DNA from: Rhodovarius crocodyli
GTDB lineage: Bacteria > Pseudomonadota > Alphaproteobacteria > Acetobacterales > Acetobacteraceae
Length of the DNA stretch: 64,000 bases
Direction: 5' to 3'
NCBI RefSeq assembly: GCF_004005855.1
Contig: NZ_SACL01000007.1
Coordinates: 124,001-188,000, forward strand
Shown piece after piece: positions 42,872 to 51,092 of this stretch. Positions within the stretch are counted from its first letter, which is position 1, and each line of letters starts with the position of its first letter. The position numbers and the translations under genes were made by a program. The notes under the pieces were generated by a model, which saw only the letters and a list, made by a program, of their open reading frames with translations, searched no databases and was not told the origin of the DNA.

Positions 42872-43849
42872 ATGTCAGACGACGACTGGGAAGTCCCCTC
42901 CGCCCTGCAGCCCGACCCGGCCGATTACGGCTTCGACCTGCGGGCGAAGCTGGATGCGGTCGTGGCCCTCAAGGCGCTGGTGCCGCCCGACGCCTTCTCC
43001 GCCAATTCTCTGGGGACGGAGCGCGAGGGCAGCGCGGTGCTGATCGACGCCAAGGGCCTGTTCCTGACCATCGGCTATCTGGTGATGGAATCGGAGACCA
43101 TCTGGCTGACCGCGAACAACGGGCGCGTGGTGCAGGGCCATTGCCTGGCCATGGACACCGACACCGGCTTCGCGCTGGTGCAGTCGCTGGGCACGCTGGA
43201 CGGCATCTCACCGCTGGAATTCGGCGACAGCACGGCGCTCAAGGCCAATGATGCCATGGTGCTGGGCGCCTCGGGCGGGATCAGCCGGGCGGTGGCGGGG
43301 CAGGTGGCCTCTCGCCAGCCCTTCGCCGGCTATTGGGAATACCTGCTGGAGGATGCGGTGTTCACCAGCCCCGCCCACCCCCATTGGGGCGGCACGGCCT
43401 GCCTGAACATGGAGGGGCGGCTGGTCGGCATCGGCTCCCTGATCCTGCAGCAGGGTGAGCGCGGCGGGCGGCGGCTGGACCTGAACATGGTCGTGCCGAT
43501 CCAGGAACTGACCCCCATCCTGCCCGCGCTGCTGCGCCAGGGCCGCAGCGACAACCCGCCGCGCCCGTGGCTGGGCATGCTGGCGGTGGAGGAGGAGGAG
43601 GGCGTCTCGGTCGGCAGCGTGACCAAGGGCGCCCCTGCCGAGAAGGCCGGCCTGCGCACCAAGGACCGCATCCTGACCGTGGGCCAGGAGAATGTGACCG
43701 ACCTGGTGGGGCTGTGGCGGTCGATCCGCGCGCTGGGCAATGCCGGGGTGCCGGTGCCGCTGCGGGTGGAACGCAATGACCGGGTGCTGAGCCTGACGCC
43801 CGTTTCAGCCGACCGGCGGAACTTCCTGAAACAGCCCAGGCTGCATTGA
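42872..43849 (+). CDS. HtrA/DegP-like protein with a degenerate catalytic triad and a PDZ domain (pseudoprotease)
   Basis: 325 residues. The trypsin-like half follows the HtrA pattern (GSAVLIDAKGLFLTIGYLV, DTDTGFALVQ, WGGTACLNMEGRLVGI) and a PDZ domain follows at about residues 225-310 (PWLGMLAVEEEEGVSVGSV, PAEKAGLRTKDRIL). The catalytic positions are changed: His of TNNHVV is Tyr69, Asp of DLAL is Gly99 and the Ser of GNSGG is absent (HWGGT, 171-175). There is no signal peptide, so it should be cytoplasmic, unlike DegP. It may be a scaffold or peptide-binding protein. It follows the amidase gene by 22 bases and could share its transcript. Confidence 0.75.
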   Translation: MSDDDWEVPSALQPDPADYGFDLRAKLDAVVALKALVPPDAFSANSLGTEREGSAVLIDAKGLFLTIGYLVMESETIWLTANNGRVVQGHCLAMDTDTGFALVQSLGTLDGISPLEFGDSTALKANDAMVLGASGGISRAVAGQVASRQPFAGYWEYLLEDAVFTSPAHPHWGGTACLNMEGRLVGIGSLILQQGERGGRRLDLNMVVPIQELTPILPALLRQGRSDNPPRPWLGMLAVEEEEGVSVGSVTKGAPAEKAGLRTKDRILTVGQENVTDLVGLWRSIRALGNAGVPVPLRVERNDRVLSLTPVSADRRNFLKQPRLH

Positions 43850-43944
43850 AGTAAATGTAAAAAGACCGAAAATTTTTGTGAGTCTGTGTTCGGATCTTGG
43901 GCGGGAGACGAAGCGTCCCTCGCCGATGCATGATCAAGGCTGAT

Positions 43945-43981
43945 AAAAGTATTCTTGCTTCTTCTTCTACAGAAAAAGAAG
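43945..43981 (-). terminator. AT-rich terminator of rdgB, recurrent repeat copy 2
   Basis: CTTCTTCTTCT (43958-43968) and AGAAAAAGAAG (43971-43981) pair with one mismatch. On the minus strand the hairpin begins four bases after the rdgB stop and is followed by CAAGAATACTTTT. It matches the block at 13037-13073 at 33 of 37 positions. Confidence 0.5.
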
Positions 43982-43985
43982 AACG

Positions 43986-44597
43986 TTACTCCTTGAGCGC
44001 CTCCTGCGCGAAGCGCGCAAACGCCCGCGCCCGGTGGTTGGTGCGCGCCTTTTCCTCCGGCGTCATCTCGCCATAGGTGCGCGTATCGCCCTCCGGGACA
44101 AAGATCGGGTCGTAGCCGAACCCACCCGTCCCGCGCGGTGGATACACCCAATTGCCGTCCGAACGCCCGTGGTAATGCTGCACATGCCCGTCCGGCCAGG
44201 CCAGCGCCAGCACCGAGACGAAGGCCGCGCGGCGGTCGTCGCTGCCCTCGGCTTCCTCGGCCACCCGGGCCATGGCGGCGGCATAGTCGCGGCCGGCGGG
44301 CGTGATCGCCCAATCGGCCGTATAGACGCCGGGCGCCCCGCCCAGGGCCGCGATCATCACCCCGCTGTCATCCGCCAGCGCCGGCAGGCCGGTGGCCTCG
44401 GCGGCCGCCAGCGCCTTGATGGCGGAGTTTTCCTCGAAGGTGGTGCCGGTCTCCTCGGGCTCGGGCAGGTCCAGCTCCGCCGCGCTCACCACCTCGATGC
44501 CGTGGGGGGCGAGCAGGGCGCTCAGCTCCCGCAGCTTGCCGGCATTGTGGCTGGCCAGAACCAGCCTGCCGGGCGCGAGGCGGCGGGTTTCAGCCAA
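43986..44597 (-). CDS. rdgB: Non-canonical purine NTP pyrophosphatase (RdgB/HAM1)
   Basis: 203 residues. Motifs: [18 protein letters not shown] at the N-terminus (substrate and phosphate contacts), [35 protein letters not shown] with the catalytic acidic residues, and [11 protein letters not shown], then SHR-like NHRARAF. It hydrolyses dITP, ITP and XTP to keep them out of nucleic acids. Its start overlaps the rph gene by eight bases; the rph-rdgB pairing is common in alphaproteobacteria. Confidence 0.94.
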   Translation of the reverse strand: MAETRRLAPGRLVLASHNAGKLRELSALLAPHGIEVVSAAELDLPEPEETGTTFEENSAIKALAAAEATGLPALADDSGVMIAALGGAPGVYTADWAITPAGRDYAAAMARVAEEAEGSDDRRAAFVSVLALAWPDGHVQHYHGRSDGNWVYPPRGTGGFGYDPIFVPEGDTRTYGEMTPEEKARTNHRARAFARFAQEALKE

Positions 44598-45318
44598 TGC
44601 CGACGGCCTTCTTCTGGGCGGCGAAGATCTGCGCCGTGCCCTCGCGCGCCAGGCGCAGCAAGTCCAGCAGCTGGGCCTCGCTGAAGGGCGCGCCCTCGGC
44701 GGTGCCCTGCACCTCCACCAGGCCGCCGCTGCCGGTCAGCACGAAGTTGGCGTCGGCACCCGCGTTGCTGTCCTCGTCATAGTCGAGGTCGAGCACGGCC
44801 GTGTCCTTGAAGATGCCGCAGGAAACGGCGGCCACCTGGTCGGTCAGCGGCATGCTGCCCAGGATGTTCTTGTTCATGGCATGGCGCAGCGCCAGGTGCA
44901 GCGCCACCCAGGCGCCCGAGATCGCGGCGCAGCGGGTGCCGCCATCGGCGTTCAGCACGTCGCAGTCGATCACGATGGACATTTCGCCCATCGCCTTGCG
45001 GTCCACCACGGCGCGCATCGCGCGGCCGATCAGGCGCTGGATTTCCTGGGTGCGGCCGGACTGCTTGCCGCGCGCGGCCTCACGGTCGCCGCGGGTGTGG
45101 GTGGCACGCGGCAGCATGCCGTATTCGGCCGTGACCCAGCCCTCGCCCTTGCCGCGCAGGAAAGGGGGCACCTTGGATTCGATGCTGGCCGTCACCAGCA
45201 CCTCGGTGTTGCCCATGCGGATCAGGGCCGAGCCCTCCGCATGCTTGGAGAAGTTGGTGTCGATCGACAGGGTGCGGAGGGCGCCGGGCAGGCGACCGGA
45301 GGGGCGGATCGTGCTCAT
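44590..45318 (-). CDS. rph: Ribonuclease PH
   Basis: 242 residues, the usual RNase PH length. Recognisable: [19 protein letters not shown] at the N-terminus, [39 protein letters not shown] and [19 protein letters not shown] with the phosphate-binding and catalytic residues. It trims tRNA 3' ends by phosphorolysis. First gene of the rph-rdgB pair; no strong ribosome-binding site is visible before its ATG. Confidence 0.95.
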   Translation of the reverse strand: MSTIRPSGRLPGALRTLSIDTNFSKHAEGSALIRMGNTEVLVTASIESKVPPFLRGKGEGWVTAEYGMLPRATHTRGDREAARGKQSGRTQEIQRLIGRAMRAVVDRKAMGEMSIVIDCDVLNADGGTRCAAISGAWVALHLALRHAMNKNILGSMPLTDQVAAVSCGIFKDTAVLDLDYDEDSNAGADANFVLTGSGGLVEVQGTAEGAPFSEAQLLDLLRLAREGTAQIFAAQKKAVGIG

Positions 45319-45360
45319 GCCCGGCGAGATACGCCAGAAGCGGCCGCTAATCCACCGCCC

Positions 45361-46326
45361 TCAGTCCACGGAGAGGCCGGTGGCGGCGATCACGGGCTGC
45401 CAGCGCGCGGTCTCGGCGGCCATGAAGGCGCGGGTTTCCTCGGGGGTCATGATGGTGGGCACGGCCCCGCCGTTCAGGATGCGGGCATGGACGTCCGGCT
45501 CACGCAGGATGGAGGTGAGGGTGGTCGCCAGCTTCGCGATGATGGGTTCCGGCGTGCCGGCCGGCGCCTGCACGCCGAACCAGCCCATGGAGACGATGTC
45601 GAGCCCCTGCTCACGCAGGGTCGGCACCTCGGGGAAGGCCTGCACGCGCTCGGGGCCGGTCACCGCGATGGCCTTCAGCCGGCCGGCGCGCACCAGCTCC
45701 GTCACCGCCGAGATGGACTGGAACAGCATCTGGGTGCGCCCCTCCATCAGGTCCGTGTTCATGGAGCCAGAGCCCGTGTAGGCGATGTGTGTCAGGTCGA
45801 TGCCAGAGGCCTGGGCGAATTGCGCGCCGGCCAGGTGCTGGGAGGAACCCGCGCCGACCGAGCCGTAGGACACAGCCTTGCCGCGCGCCCACGCGATGAA
45901 TTCCTGCACGTTGTTCGCCGGAATGGTGTTGGGGATCACCACCAGGTTCGGCACCACCGCGATCATGCCGACCTGCGCGAAGTCCCGCACCGCGTCGAAG
46001 GGCATGTTGCGGTAGATCCACTTGTTCACCGCGTTGGACGCGATGGAGGACAGCCCCAGCGTGTAGCCGTCGGGCGCCGAGCGGGCGAGGGCGGTCATGC
46101 CGATATTGGTGCCCGCACCGGCGCGGTTCTCCACCGGGAAGGACTGGCCGAGCAGCGCGCCGTAGCGCTCCATCACGATGCGGCCCAGCACGTCTCCGGC
46201 GCCGCCGGCGGGGCCGGGCACGATGAAGCGCACCGGACGGCTGGGGTAATCGCCCTGGGCGCGGGCCGTGCCCGCCAGGGAGGCCAACAGCAGCCCGGCC
46301 GCGGCCGGCAGATCACGACGACGCAT
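45361..46326 (-). CDS. Tripartite tricarboxylate transporter substrate-binding protein (Bug family)
   Basis: 321 residues. Signal peptide (RDLPAAAGLLLASLAGTARA) with an RRR-D start, followed by YPSRPVRFIVPGPAGGAGDV, the Bug N-terminal signature. Further family elements are VENRAGAGTNIGMTAL and YGSVGAGSSQHLAGAQFA. It binds a small carboxylate or related compound in the periplasm. GAAGGGGC precedes the start at 46326; earlier in-frame ATGs lie in the divergent regulatory region. It is the second Bug receptor of the window and is divergent from an Asp/Glu-racemase-fold protein, so its ligand may be linked to that pathway. Confidence 0.88.
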   Translation of the reverse strand: MRRRDLPAAAGLLLASLAGTARAQGDYPSRPVRFIVPGPAGGAGDVLGRIVMERYGALLGQSFPVENRAGAGTNIGMTALARSAPDGYTLGLSSIASNAVNKWIYRNMPFDAVRDFAQVGMIAVVPNLVVIPNTIPANNVQEFIAWARGKAVSYGSVGAGSSQHLAGAQFAQASGIDLTHIAYTGSGSMNTDLMEGRTQMLFQSISAVTELVRAGRLKAIAVTGPERVQAFPEVPTLREQGLDIVSMGWFGVQAPAGTPEPIIAKLATTLTSILREPDVHARILNGGAVPTIMTPEETRAFMAAETARWQPVIAATGLSVD

Positions 46327-46654
46327 AGAAGCCCCTTCAACCCGCCTTTCCGGCGGTATCCCGATTGGTGGCGCGCCAGGCCCGGCGCGTGCAAGTTTTT
46401 GCTGCATGCGGGCGCGGAAAGGCCCGTCAGACGGCGCGCCATTAGCGCGTGGCGCGCAATCGTTTGTCAAAATGGAGATGGCCGCGTTTCCCGCATTGCT
46501 GCACCTTGCGGCGCACAAAAATGCGGCAGATGCGCTTGTCTTGCACTGGCGCACACGGCGTTGCGCAATTCTTGGCAATGTTCCGTGCAAACGCTTGTGG
46601 GCAATCCTTTTTCCGGTTTTGCTGCCGCCCGGATTCATCCCACGGAGCATTGGC
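46327..46654. promoter_or_regulatory. 328-bp divergent regulatory region with inverted repeat
   Basis: No gene is evident. GCGCGCCA (46434-46441) and TGGCGCGC (46450-46457) are perfect 8-bp arms around an 8-base spacer, a candidate operator. From about 46460 to 46620 the sequence is less GC-rich, and TTGC/GCAA and GCGCA motifs recur. No convincing -35/-10 pair could be chosen. Confidence 0.35.
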
Positions 46655-47404
46655 ATGTCGCGCGACGCACTCGGTTTCCGGCGCAAGTTCGGGGTTCTCG
46701 GTCCCTCCACCAACACCATCGTGCAGCCGGATTTCGACGCGATGCGCCCCTATGGCGTCACCAACCATTACAGCCGGATCTTCACGCCGAATTCGGCGGC
46801 CGTCTCGAACGAAAGCTCGGTCGCGGGCACCAGGCTGATCGGCGACAATGTGATGGCCGCGGTGGACAGCGTGATGACCAGCCAGCCCGACTATCTGGTG
46901 ATGGGCATGTCCGCCGTGACCTTCTTCGACGGCAAGAAGGGCGCGGACCTGTTCCAGAAGCAGGTGGAGGACCGCTCCGGCGTCGGCATCTCCATCGGCA
47001 GCCACTCCTGCACGGCGGCGCTGCAGGCCTATGGCGGGGTGAAGCGCATCGCCTTCATGTCCCCCTATTGGCCGGCCATCAACGAGCAGGTGCGGCGGTA
47101 CTTCACCGACATGGGCTATGAGGTGGTGCGTGACCACTGCATGCAGGCCCGCAGCTGGATCGGCATCGCGGAAATCACCACCGCCCAGTGCCGCGAGGTG
47201 CTGCGCATGATCGACGGCGACGACGTGGACGCGATCATCCAGGTGGGCACCAACCTGTCCATGGTGAAGCTGGCCGCCGCCGCGGAACTGTGGCTGGGCA
47301 AGCCCGTGATTGCCATCAACACCGCCACCTACTGGCACGCGCTGAGGCACAACGGGATCACGCAGCAGATGGAAGGCTTCGGAAGGCTGCTGGAGGAGTT
47401 CTGA
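46655..47404 (+). CDS. Asp/Glu racemase superfamily protein (maleate isomerase-like) lacking both catalytic cysteines
   Basis: 249 residues. The fold is that of maleate isomerase and arylmalonate decarboxylase: KFGVLGPSTNTIVQPDF, then a VLxxPY-type block FMSPYWPAINEQVRRYF, and VDAIIQVGTNLSMV. In isomerases a Cys is expected at the CTS position and another in SCTNL. Here they are Ser86 (MSAVTFF) and Gly198 (QVGTNL). So isomerase or racemase chemistry by the known two-cysteine mechanism is unlikely, and a decarboxylase, lyase or hydrolase role is open. GGAG precedes the start. It precedes the RutA-like operon on the same strand, separated by repeat element C. Confidence 0.72.
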   Translation: MSRDALGFRRKFGVLGPSTNTIVQPDFDAMRPYGVTNHYSRIFTPNSAAVSNESSVAGTRLIGDNVMAAVDSVMTSQPDYLVMGMSAVTFFDGKKGADLFQKQVEDRSGVGISIGSHSCTAALQAYGGVKRIAFMSPYWPAINEQVRRYFTDMGYEVVRDHCMQARSWIGIAEITTAQCREVLRMIDGDDVDAIIQVGTNLSMVKLAAAAELWLGKPVIAINTATYWHALRHNGITQQMEGFGRLLEEF

Positions 47405-47411
47405 GAGCCCA

Positions 47412-47648
47412 GGGCTTCGCCCCGGACCCCACCAGGGGCTCTGCCCCTGGACCCCGCCAGGAGATAATATCTCCTGGACCTGATATCAGTTGGCGCTTTT
47501 GCTGGATAAGCGGGGCGCCATTTTTATTATTAAAATCAACGTTCTCAGGGTTTGGCGCCAACTCCCCGGGGTCCAGGGCCGCTACGGTCCTGGCGGGTGT
47601 CCGGAGGGCAGGGCCCTCTGGTGGGGGTATCGGGGGCGAAGCCCCTGA
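47412..47648. repeat. Mosaic hairpin intergenic element, copy C (inverted relative to B)
   Basis: Hairpins in order: GGGC/GCCC (47412-47422); CCAGGGGC/GCCCCTGG (47432-47450); linker ACCCCG; CCAGGAGATA/TATCTCCTGG (47457-47477); AT-rich core with GGCGCC sites (47490-47560); CCAGGGCCG/CGGTCCTGG (47573-47593); linker GGCGGGTGTCC; GAGGGC/GCCCTC (47604-47618); GGGGC/GCCCC (47633-47645). The core segment 47514-47541 is the reverse complement of 37501-37528 in copy B with one mismatch, and the order of the two CCAGG hairpins is reversed. Unlike A and B it lies between genes on the same strand. Confidence 0.8.
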
Positions 47649-47794
47649 CCCACTGCCGCCGGATTAGGCGCCTCATTGCTGGAATTTTGCCCAATCCCCG
47701 CATGGGCACCCGCCTTTACCCGCCACCTCGCGCTCTTTCGCATTGAGGCCCTGTCATCCGCGCCCCACGCTGCACCGCAACAGCAAGGGGTGTG

Positions 47795-48874
47795 ATGATG
47801 AAGATCGGTGTGTTCCTGCCCATCGGCAACAATGGCTGGCTGATCTCGACCACGTCGCCCCAGTACATGCCGAGCTTCGAGCTGAATCGCGACGTGACGC
47901 TGAAGGCGGAGAAGTTCGGCTTCGACTTCGCGCTATCGATGATCAAGCTGCGCGGCTTCGGAGGGCAGAGCCAGTATTGGGACCACAACCTTGAGAGCTT
48001 CACGCTGATGGCCGGCCTCGCGGCCGTGACCACGCGCATCAAGCTGTTCGCCTCGGTGGCGGTGCTGACCATTCCGCCGCCCGTCATCGCCCGCATGGCC
48101 GCCACCATCGACAGCATCAGCAAGGGCCGTTTCGGGGTGAACATCGTCTCGGGCTGGCAGAAGGCCGAATATGTCCAGATGGGCATCTGGCCCGGTGAGG
48201 ACTACTTCGCCAAGCGCTATGAGTATTGCTCCGAATACGTCCAGGTGATGAAGGACCTGTGGTCCACCGGCAAGTCGGACTTCAAGGGTGATTTCTTCCA
48301 GATGGAGGATTGCCGCGTCAGCCCCACTCCCCCGGGCAAGATCGACATCATCTCCGCCGGGCAGTCCAACCGGGGCATGAAGTTCGCGGCCGACTATGCC
48401 GATTACAACTTCATCAGCGCGGGCGGCATCAACGATGTGTCCCAGGTCAGCCAGCACACCGACCGGCTGATCGCGGCGAATGAGGCAGCGGGGGCGGACT
48501 GCAAGGCGATGCTGCTGATGATGATCATCGCCGACGAGACCGATGAGGCCGCCATGGCCAAGTGGCAGCATTACGTGGAGGGCACGGACCTGGACGCCCT
48601 GGCCTGGCGCGACGCGCAGGCGGGCGCCGACGTGAAGGCCGAGGCGCATTCCACCGTGGGCCGCATGGTCCGCTCTGACCGCGTGCCCACCAACATGCTG
48701 CGCCTCATCGGCTCCTACGAGACCATCGCGAAACACATGGATGAACTGGCGGCGATCCGTGGCCTGGAGGGCGTGATGCTGACCTTCGACGACTTCCTGA
48801 TCGGCATGGAGCAGTTCGGCACCCGTATCCAGCCCCTGATGAAAAGCCGGCAGGACGTGCTGGCCGCGGCCTGA
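47795..48874 (+). CDS. rutA: RutA-like flavin-dependent ring-opening monooxygenase
   Basis: 359 residues and strikingly similar to E. coli RutA as recalled: [77 protein letters not shown] and [20 protein letters not shown]. RutA uses FMNH2 and oxygen to open the uracil ring to a ureidoacrylate derivative. AAGGGG lies four and seven bases before two adjacent ATGs (47795, 47798); GTG at 47792 is less likely. No rutC-D-E-F or rutG is adjacent; instead a Pot-type ABC importer and a hydrolase follow, so the substrate may be a different ring. It is the first gene after repeat C. Confidence 0.82.
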   Translation: MMKIGVFLPIGNNGWLISTTSPQYMPSFELNRDVTLKAEKFGFDFALSMIKLRGFGGQSQYWDHNLESFTLMAGLAAVTTRIKLFASVAVLTIPPPVIARMAATIDSISKGRFGVNIVSGWQKAEYVQMGIWPGEDYFAKRYEYCSEYVQVMKDLWSTGKSDFKGDFFQMEDCRVSPTPPGKIDIISAGQSNRGMKFAADYADYNFISAGGINDVSQVSQHTDRLIAANEAAGADCKAMLLMMIIADETDEAAMAKWQHYVEGTDLDALAWRDAQAGADVKAEAHSTVGRMVRSDRVPTNMLRLIGSYETIAKHMDELAAIRGLEGVMLTFDDFLIGMEQFGTRIQPLMKSRQDVLAAA

Positions 48875-48878
48875 CCGG

Positions 48879-49970
48879 ATGGCCGCGCCCGCAGCCCTGC
48901 CGCAGCTCGACCTCGAGCTGCGCGACATCCGCAAGCGCTACGGCGGCTTTACCGCCGTGGACGGCGTTTCCCTCCAGGTGCCGAAGGGGCAGTTCGTCTG
49001 CCTGCTCGGGCCCTCCGGCTGCGGCAAGACCACCACCCTGCGCTGCGTGGCCGGGCTGGAGGAGCCCGACAGCGGCGACATCCTGATCGGCGGGCGGGAG
49101 GTGACGGCCGACCCGCCCTGGCAGCGCGACATCGCGATGATGTTCCAGGATTTCGCCCTGTTCCCGCATATGAGCGTGGCAAAGCAGGTGGGCTTCGGGC
49201 TGGAGATGCAGAAGAAGCCCCGCGCCGAGATCACGCGCCGCGTGGCCGAGGTTCTGGGCGCCTTCGAGATCGCGCATCTGGCCGACCGCCGGCCCTCTCA
49301 GCTGTCGGGCGGGCAGAAGCAGCGCGTGGCCCTCGCTCGCGCCATGATCACGGAGCCCCGCATCCTGCTGCTGGATGAGCCGATCGGCGCGCTCGACTAC
49401 TCCCTGCGTGAGACGGTGATGCTGGAGCTGAAGGCGCTGCAGAAGCGCAGCGGCATCAGCTTCATCTGGGTGACGCATGACCAGAACGAGGCGTTCTCCC
49501 TGGGTGACCAGGTGGTGGTCATGAACCATGCGCGGATCGAGCAGCAGGGCAGGCCGGAGGAGGTGCTGTCCCGCCCGCGCACCGCCTTCGTGGCGGGCTT
49601 CATCCAGGGCAACAACATCCTGCGCGGCCAGGCCCAGGGCGCGCGCGACGGCCTGCTCGACATCCGCACGGAGGACGGCAGCTTTGCCGTGCCGCTGAAC
49701 GGGCGCGCGGTGCCGGCCGCCGGCAGCCCCGTCAGTTTCTCGGTGCGGGCCGAGCGGCTGCAGGAGGCAGCGGCCGATGAACTGCCCAACCGCATCAGCC
49801 TGCGCTGCACGCTGGTCGAGTATTTCGGGGCCTATCGCCGGCATGTGCTGGAAACCCGCTCGGGTGCGACCATCAAATGGGACCAGTTCGGCGCCCTGCC
49901 GCAGAGCGTCTTCGCCGGTGAGCTCGTCACCTTCGGCTGGAAGGCCGAGGACGGGGTGCTGCACGCATGA
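48879..49970 (+). CDS. ABC transporter ATP-binding protein, spermidine/putrescine (PotA) type
   Basis: 363 residues. Walker A GPSGCGKTT, signature motif LSGGQKQRVALARAM, Walker B ILLLDEPIGALD, and switch His in WVTHDQNEA. The C-terminal third is a TOBE-type regulatory domain (about residues 280-360). It starts four bases after the RutA-like stop and overlaps the next permease gene by four bases. It powers import by the two permeases and binding protein that follow. PotA-type importers carry polyamines, but the group also takes up many small cations and amides. Confidence 0.92.
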   Translation: MAAPAALPQLDLELRDIRKRYGGFTAVDGVSLQVPKGQFVCLLGPSGCGKTTTLRCVAGLEEPDSGDILIGGREVTADPPWQRDIAMMFQDFALFPHMSVAKQVGFGLEMQKKPRAEITRRVAEVLGAFEIAHLADRRPSQLSGGQKQRVALARAMITEPRILLLDEPIGALDYSLRETVMLELKALQKRSGISFIWVTHDQNEAFSLGDQVVVMNHARIEQQGRPEEVLSRPRTAFVAGFIQGNNILRGQAQGARDGLLDIRTEDGSFAVPLNGRAVPAAGSPVSFSVRAERLQEAAADELPNRISLRCTLVEYFGAYRRHVLETRSGATIKWDQFGALPQSVFAGELVTFGWKAEDGVLHA

Positions 49971-50830
49971 GCAGCATCAGGCCCCGTTCCGCCGCCGCCT
50001 ATTGGCTGGCCGTCCCGGCCGGGCTGTGGATGCTGGCGGCCGTCGTGCTGCCCACGCTTCTGATCCTGTGGGTCTCGCTCTGGGGCGGGCAGAGCGTGTC
50101 GCCCGACAACCCCATCACCTTCGACAATTACGCGCGCTTCCTGTCCAACGGCAGCTATCGCGCGCTGATGCTGGATACGCTGGCCCAGGCCGCGATGATC
50201 ATGGGCATCACCGGGGTGCTGGGCTACTGCATCGCCTATTTCCTGACGGTAAAGGTGACGAGCCCGGCCTGGCGCACCGCGCTGTTCCTGGCCTTCGTCA
50301 TCCCGTTCTGGACCAGCACGCTGATCCGGGCCATCGCCTTCGTGCCGTTCCTGGGCGTGAACGGGCTGCTGAACCAGGCGCTGCTGGCGGCGGGCCTCAT
50401 CGAGCAGCCGATCCAGGCTTTCCTCTACTCGCGCCTGGGCGTGTCGATGGCGCAGGTCTCGCTTTATACGCTGCTGGCCAGCGGGCCGGTGGTCTACATG
50501 CTGAACAGCATCCCGCCCGCCCTGCGTGAGGCCGCGATGACGCTGAAGGCCAGCCCCTTCACCGTGTTCCGCCGCATCATCCTGCCGCTGACCCTGCCGG
50601 GCATCGTCATCGGGCAGGTGCTGGTGTTCCTGAACGTGCTGGCGGACTTCATCACCGTGACCACCGTGGGCGGCAACAAGCTGGCCTTCCTGGGGAACCT
50701 GATTCTGCTGTTCTACGAGGGCTCGCAGATCCGGGCGACGGCGGTGGTGTCCGTGCTGCTGATGGCGGTGATGCTGGCGGGGGTCGCGGTGGCGCTGCGC
50801 ATCGTGGATATCCGGAAGGTGGGCGGTTGA
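49967..50830 (+). CDS. ABC transporter permease, PotB type
   Basis: 287 residues with six membrane segments. The permease motif that docks on the ATPase is clear: IPPALREAAMTLKASPFTVFRRIILPLTLPG. It overlaps the ATPase gene by four bases. It is paired with the PotC-type permease at 51093; a 262-base gap containing repeat element D separates the two. Confidence 0.9.
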   Translation: MSSIRPRSAAAYWLAVPAGLWMLAAVVLPTLLILWVSLWGGQSVSPDNPITFDNYARFLSNGSYRALMLDTLAQAAMIMGITGVLGYCIAYFLTVKVTSPAWRTALFLAFVIPFWTSTLIRAIAFVPFLGVNGLLNQALLAAGLIEQPIQAFLYSRLGVSMAQVSLYTLLASGPVVYMLNSIPPALREAAMTLKASPFTVFRRIILPLTLPGIVIGQVLVFLNVLADFITVTTVGGNKLAFLGNLILLFYEGSQIRATAVVSVLLMAVMLAGVAVALRIVDIRKVGG

Positions 50831-50831
50831 T

Positions 50832-51078
50832 GGGGGGCGGGGCTTCGCCCGGACCAGGGGGCGCCGCCCCCTGGACCCCCGCCAGGACCGTAGCGGCCCT
50901 GGACCCCGAGCCATTGGCGCCACATCCTGATAACGTGTTTCTTATTGATATTTATAAGATAATTAGCGCCACACCTAGCAGGAGCGACACCAAACTCCTG
51001 GGGTCCAGGGGCCTTTCGGCTCCTGGCGGGGATGCAAGGGGCAGCGCCCCTTGCTGGGGGGCCGGGGGAAATGCCCCC
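50832..51078. repeat. Mosaic hairpin intergenic element, copy D, inside an ABC transporter operon
   Basis: Starts two bases after the first permease stop and ends 15 bases before the second permease start. Hairpins: GGGC/GCCC (50840-50851 region); CCAGGGGGC/GCCCCCTGG (50854-50874); CCAGGACCG/CGGCCCTGG (50882-50902), identical to copy B over 29 bases; TTGGCGCCACA and TTAGCGCCACACC as an imperfect direct repeat (50914, 50963) around an AT core CTTAT/ATAAG (50941-50958); a CCAGG-type block (51004-51025); CAAGGGGC/GCCCCTTG (51035-51053); GGGG/CCCC (51064-51078). The core differs in sequence from B and C while keeping the plan. Confidence 0.78.
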
Positions 51079-51092
51079 GAGCGCGCCTGACC

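Noticed and set aside
42872-43849. Annotating this gene as an active serine protease
   Set aside because: The catalytic His, Asp and Ser are not at their expected positions and no signal peptide is present.
46655-47404. Calling the racemase-fold protein maleate isomerase (NicE)
   Set aside because: Both catalytic cysteines are replaced, so the name would imply an unsupported reaction.
37395-51078. Elements A-D as insertion sequences
   Set aside because: None contains a transposase frame or a single terminal inverted repeat with direct target duplication that I could recognise. They could be nonautonomous, but classical IS elements are not supported.
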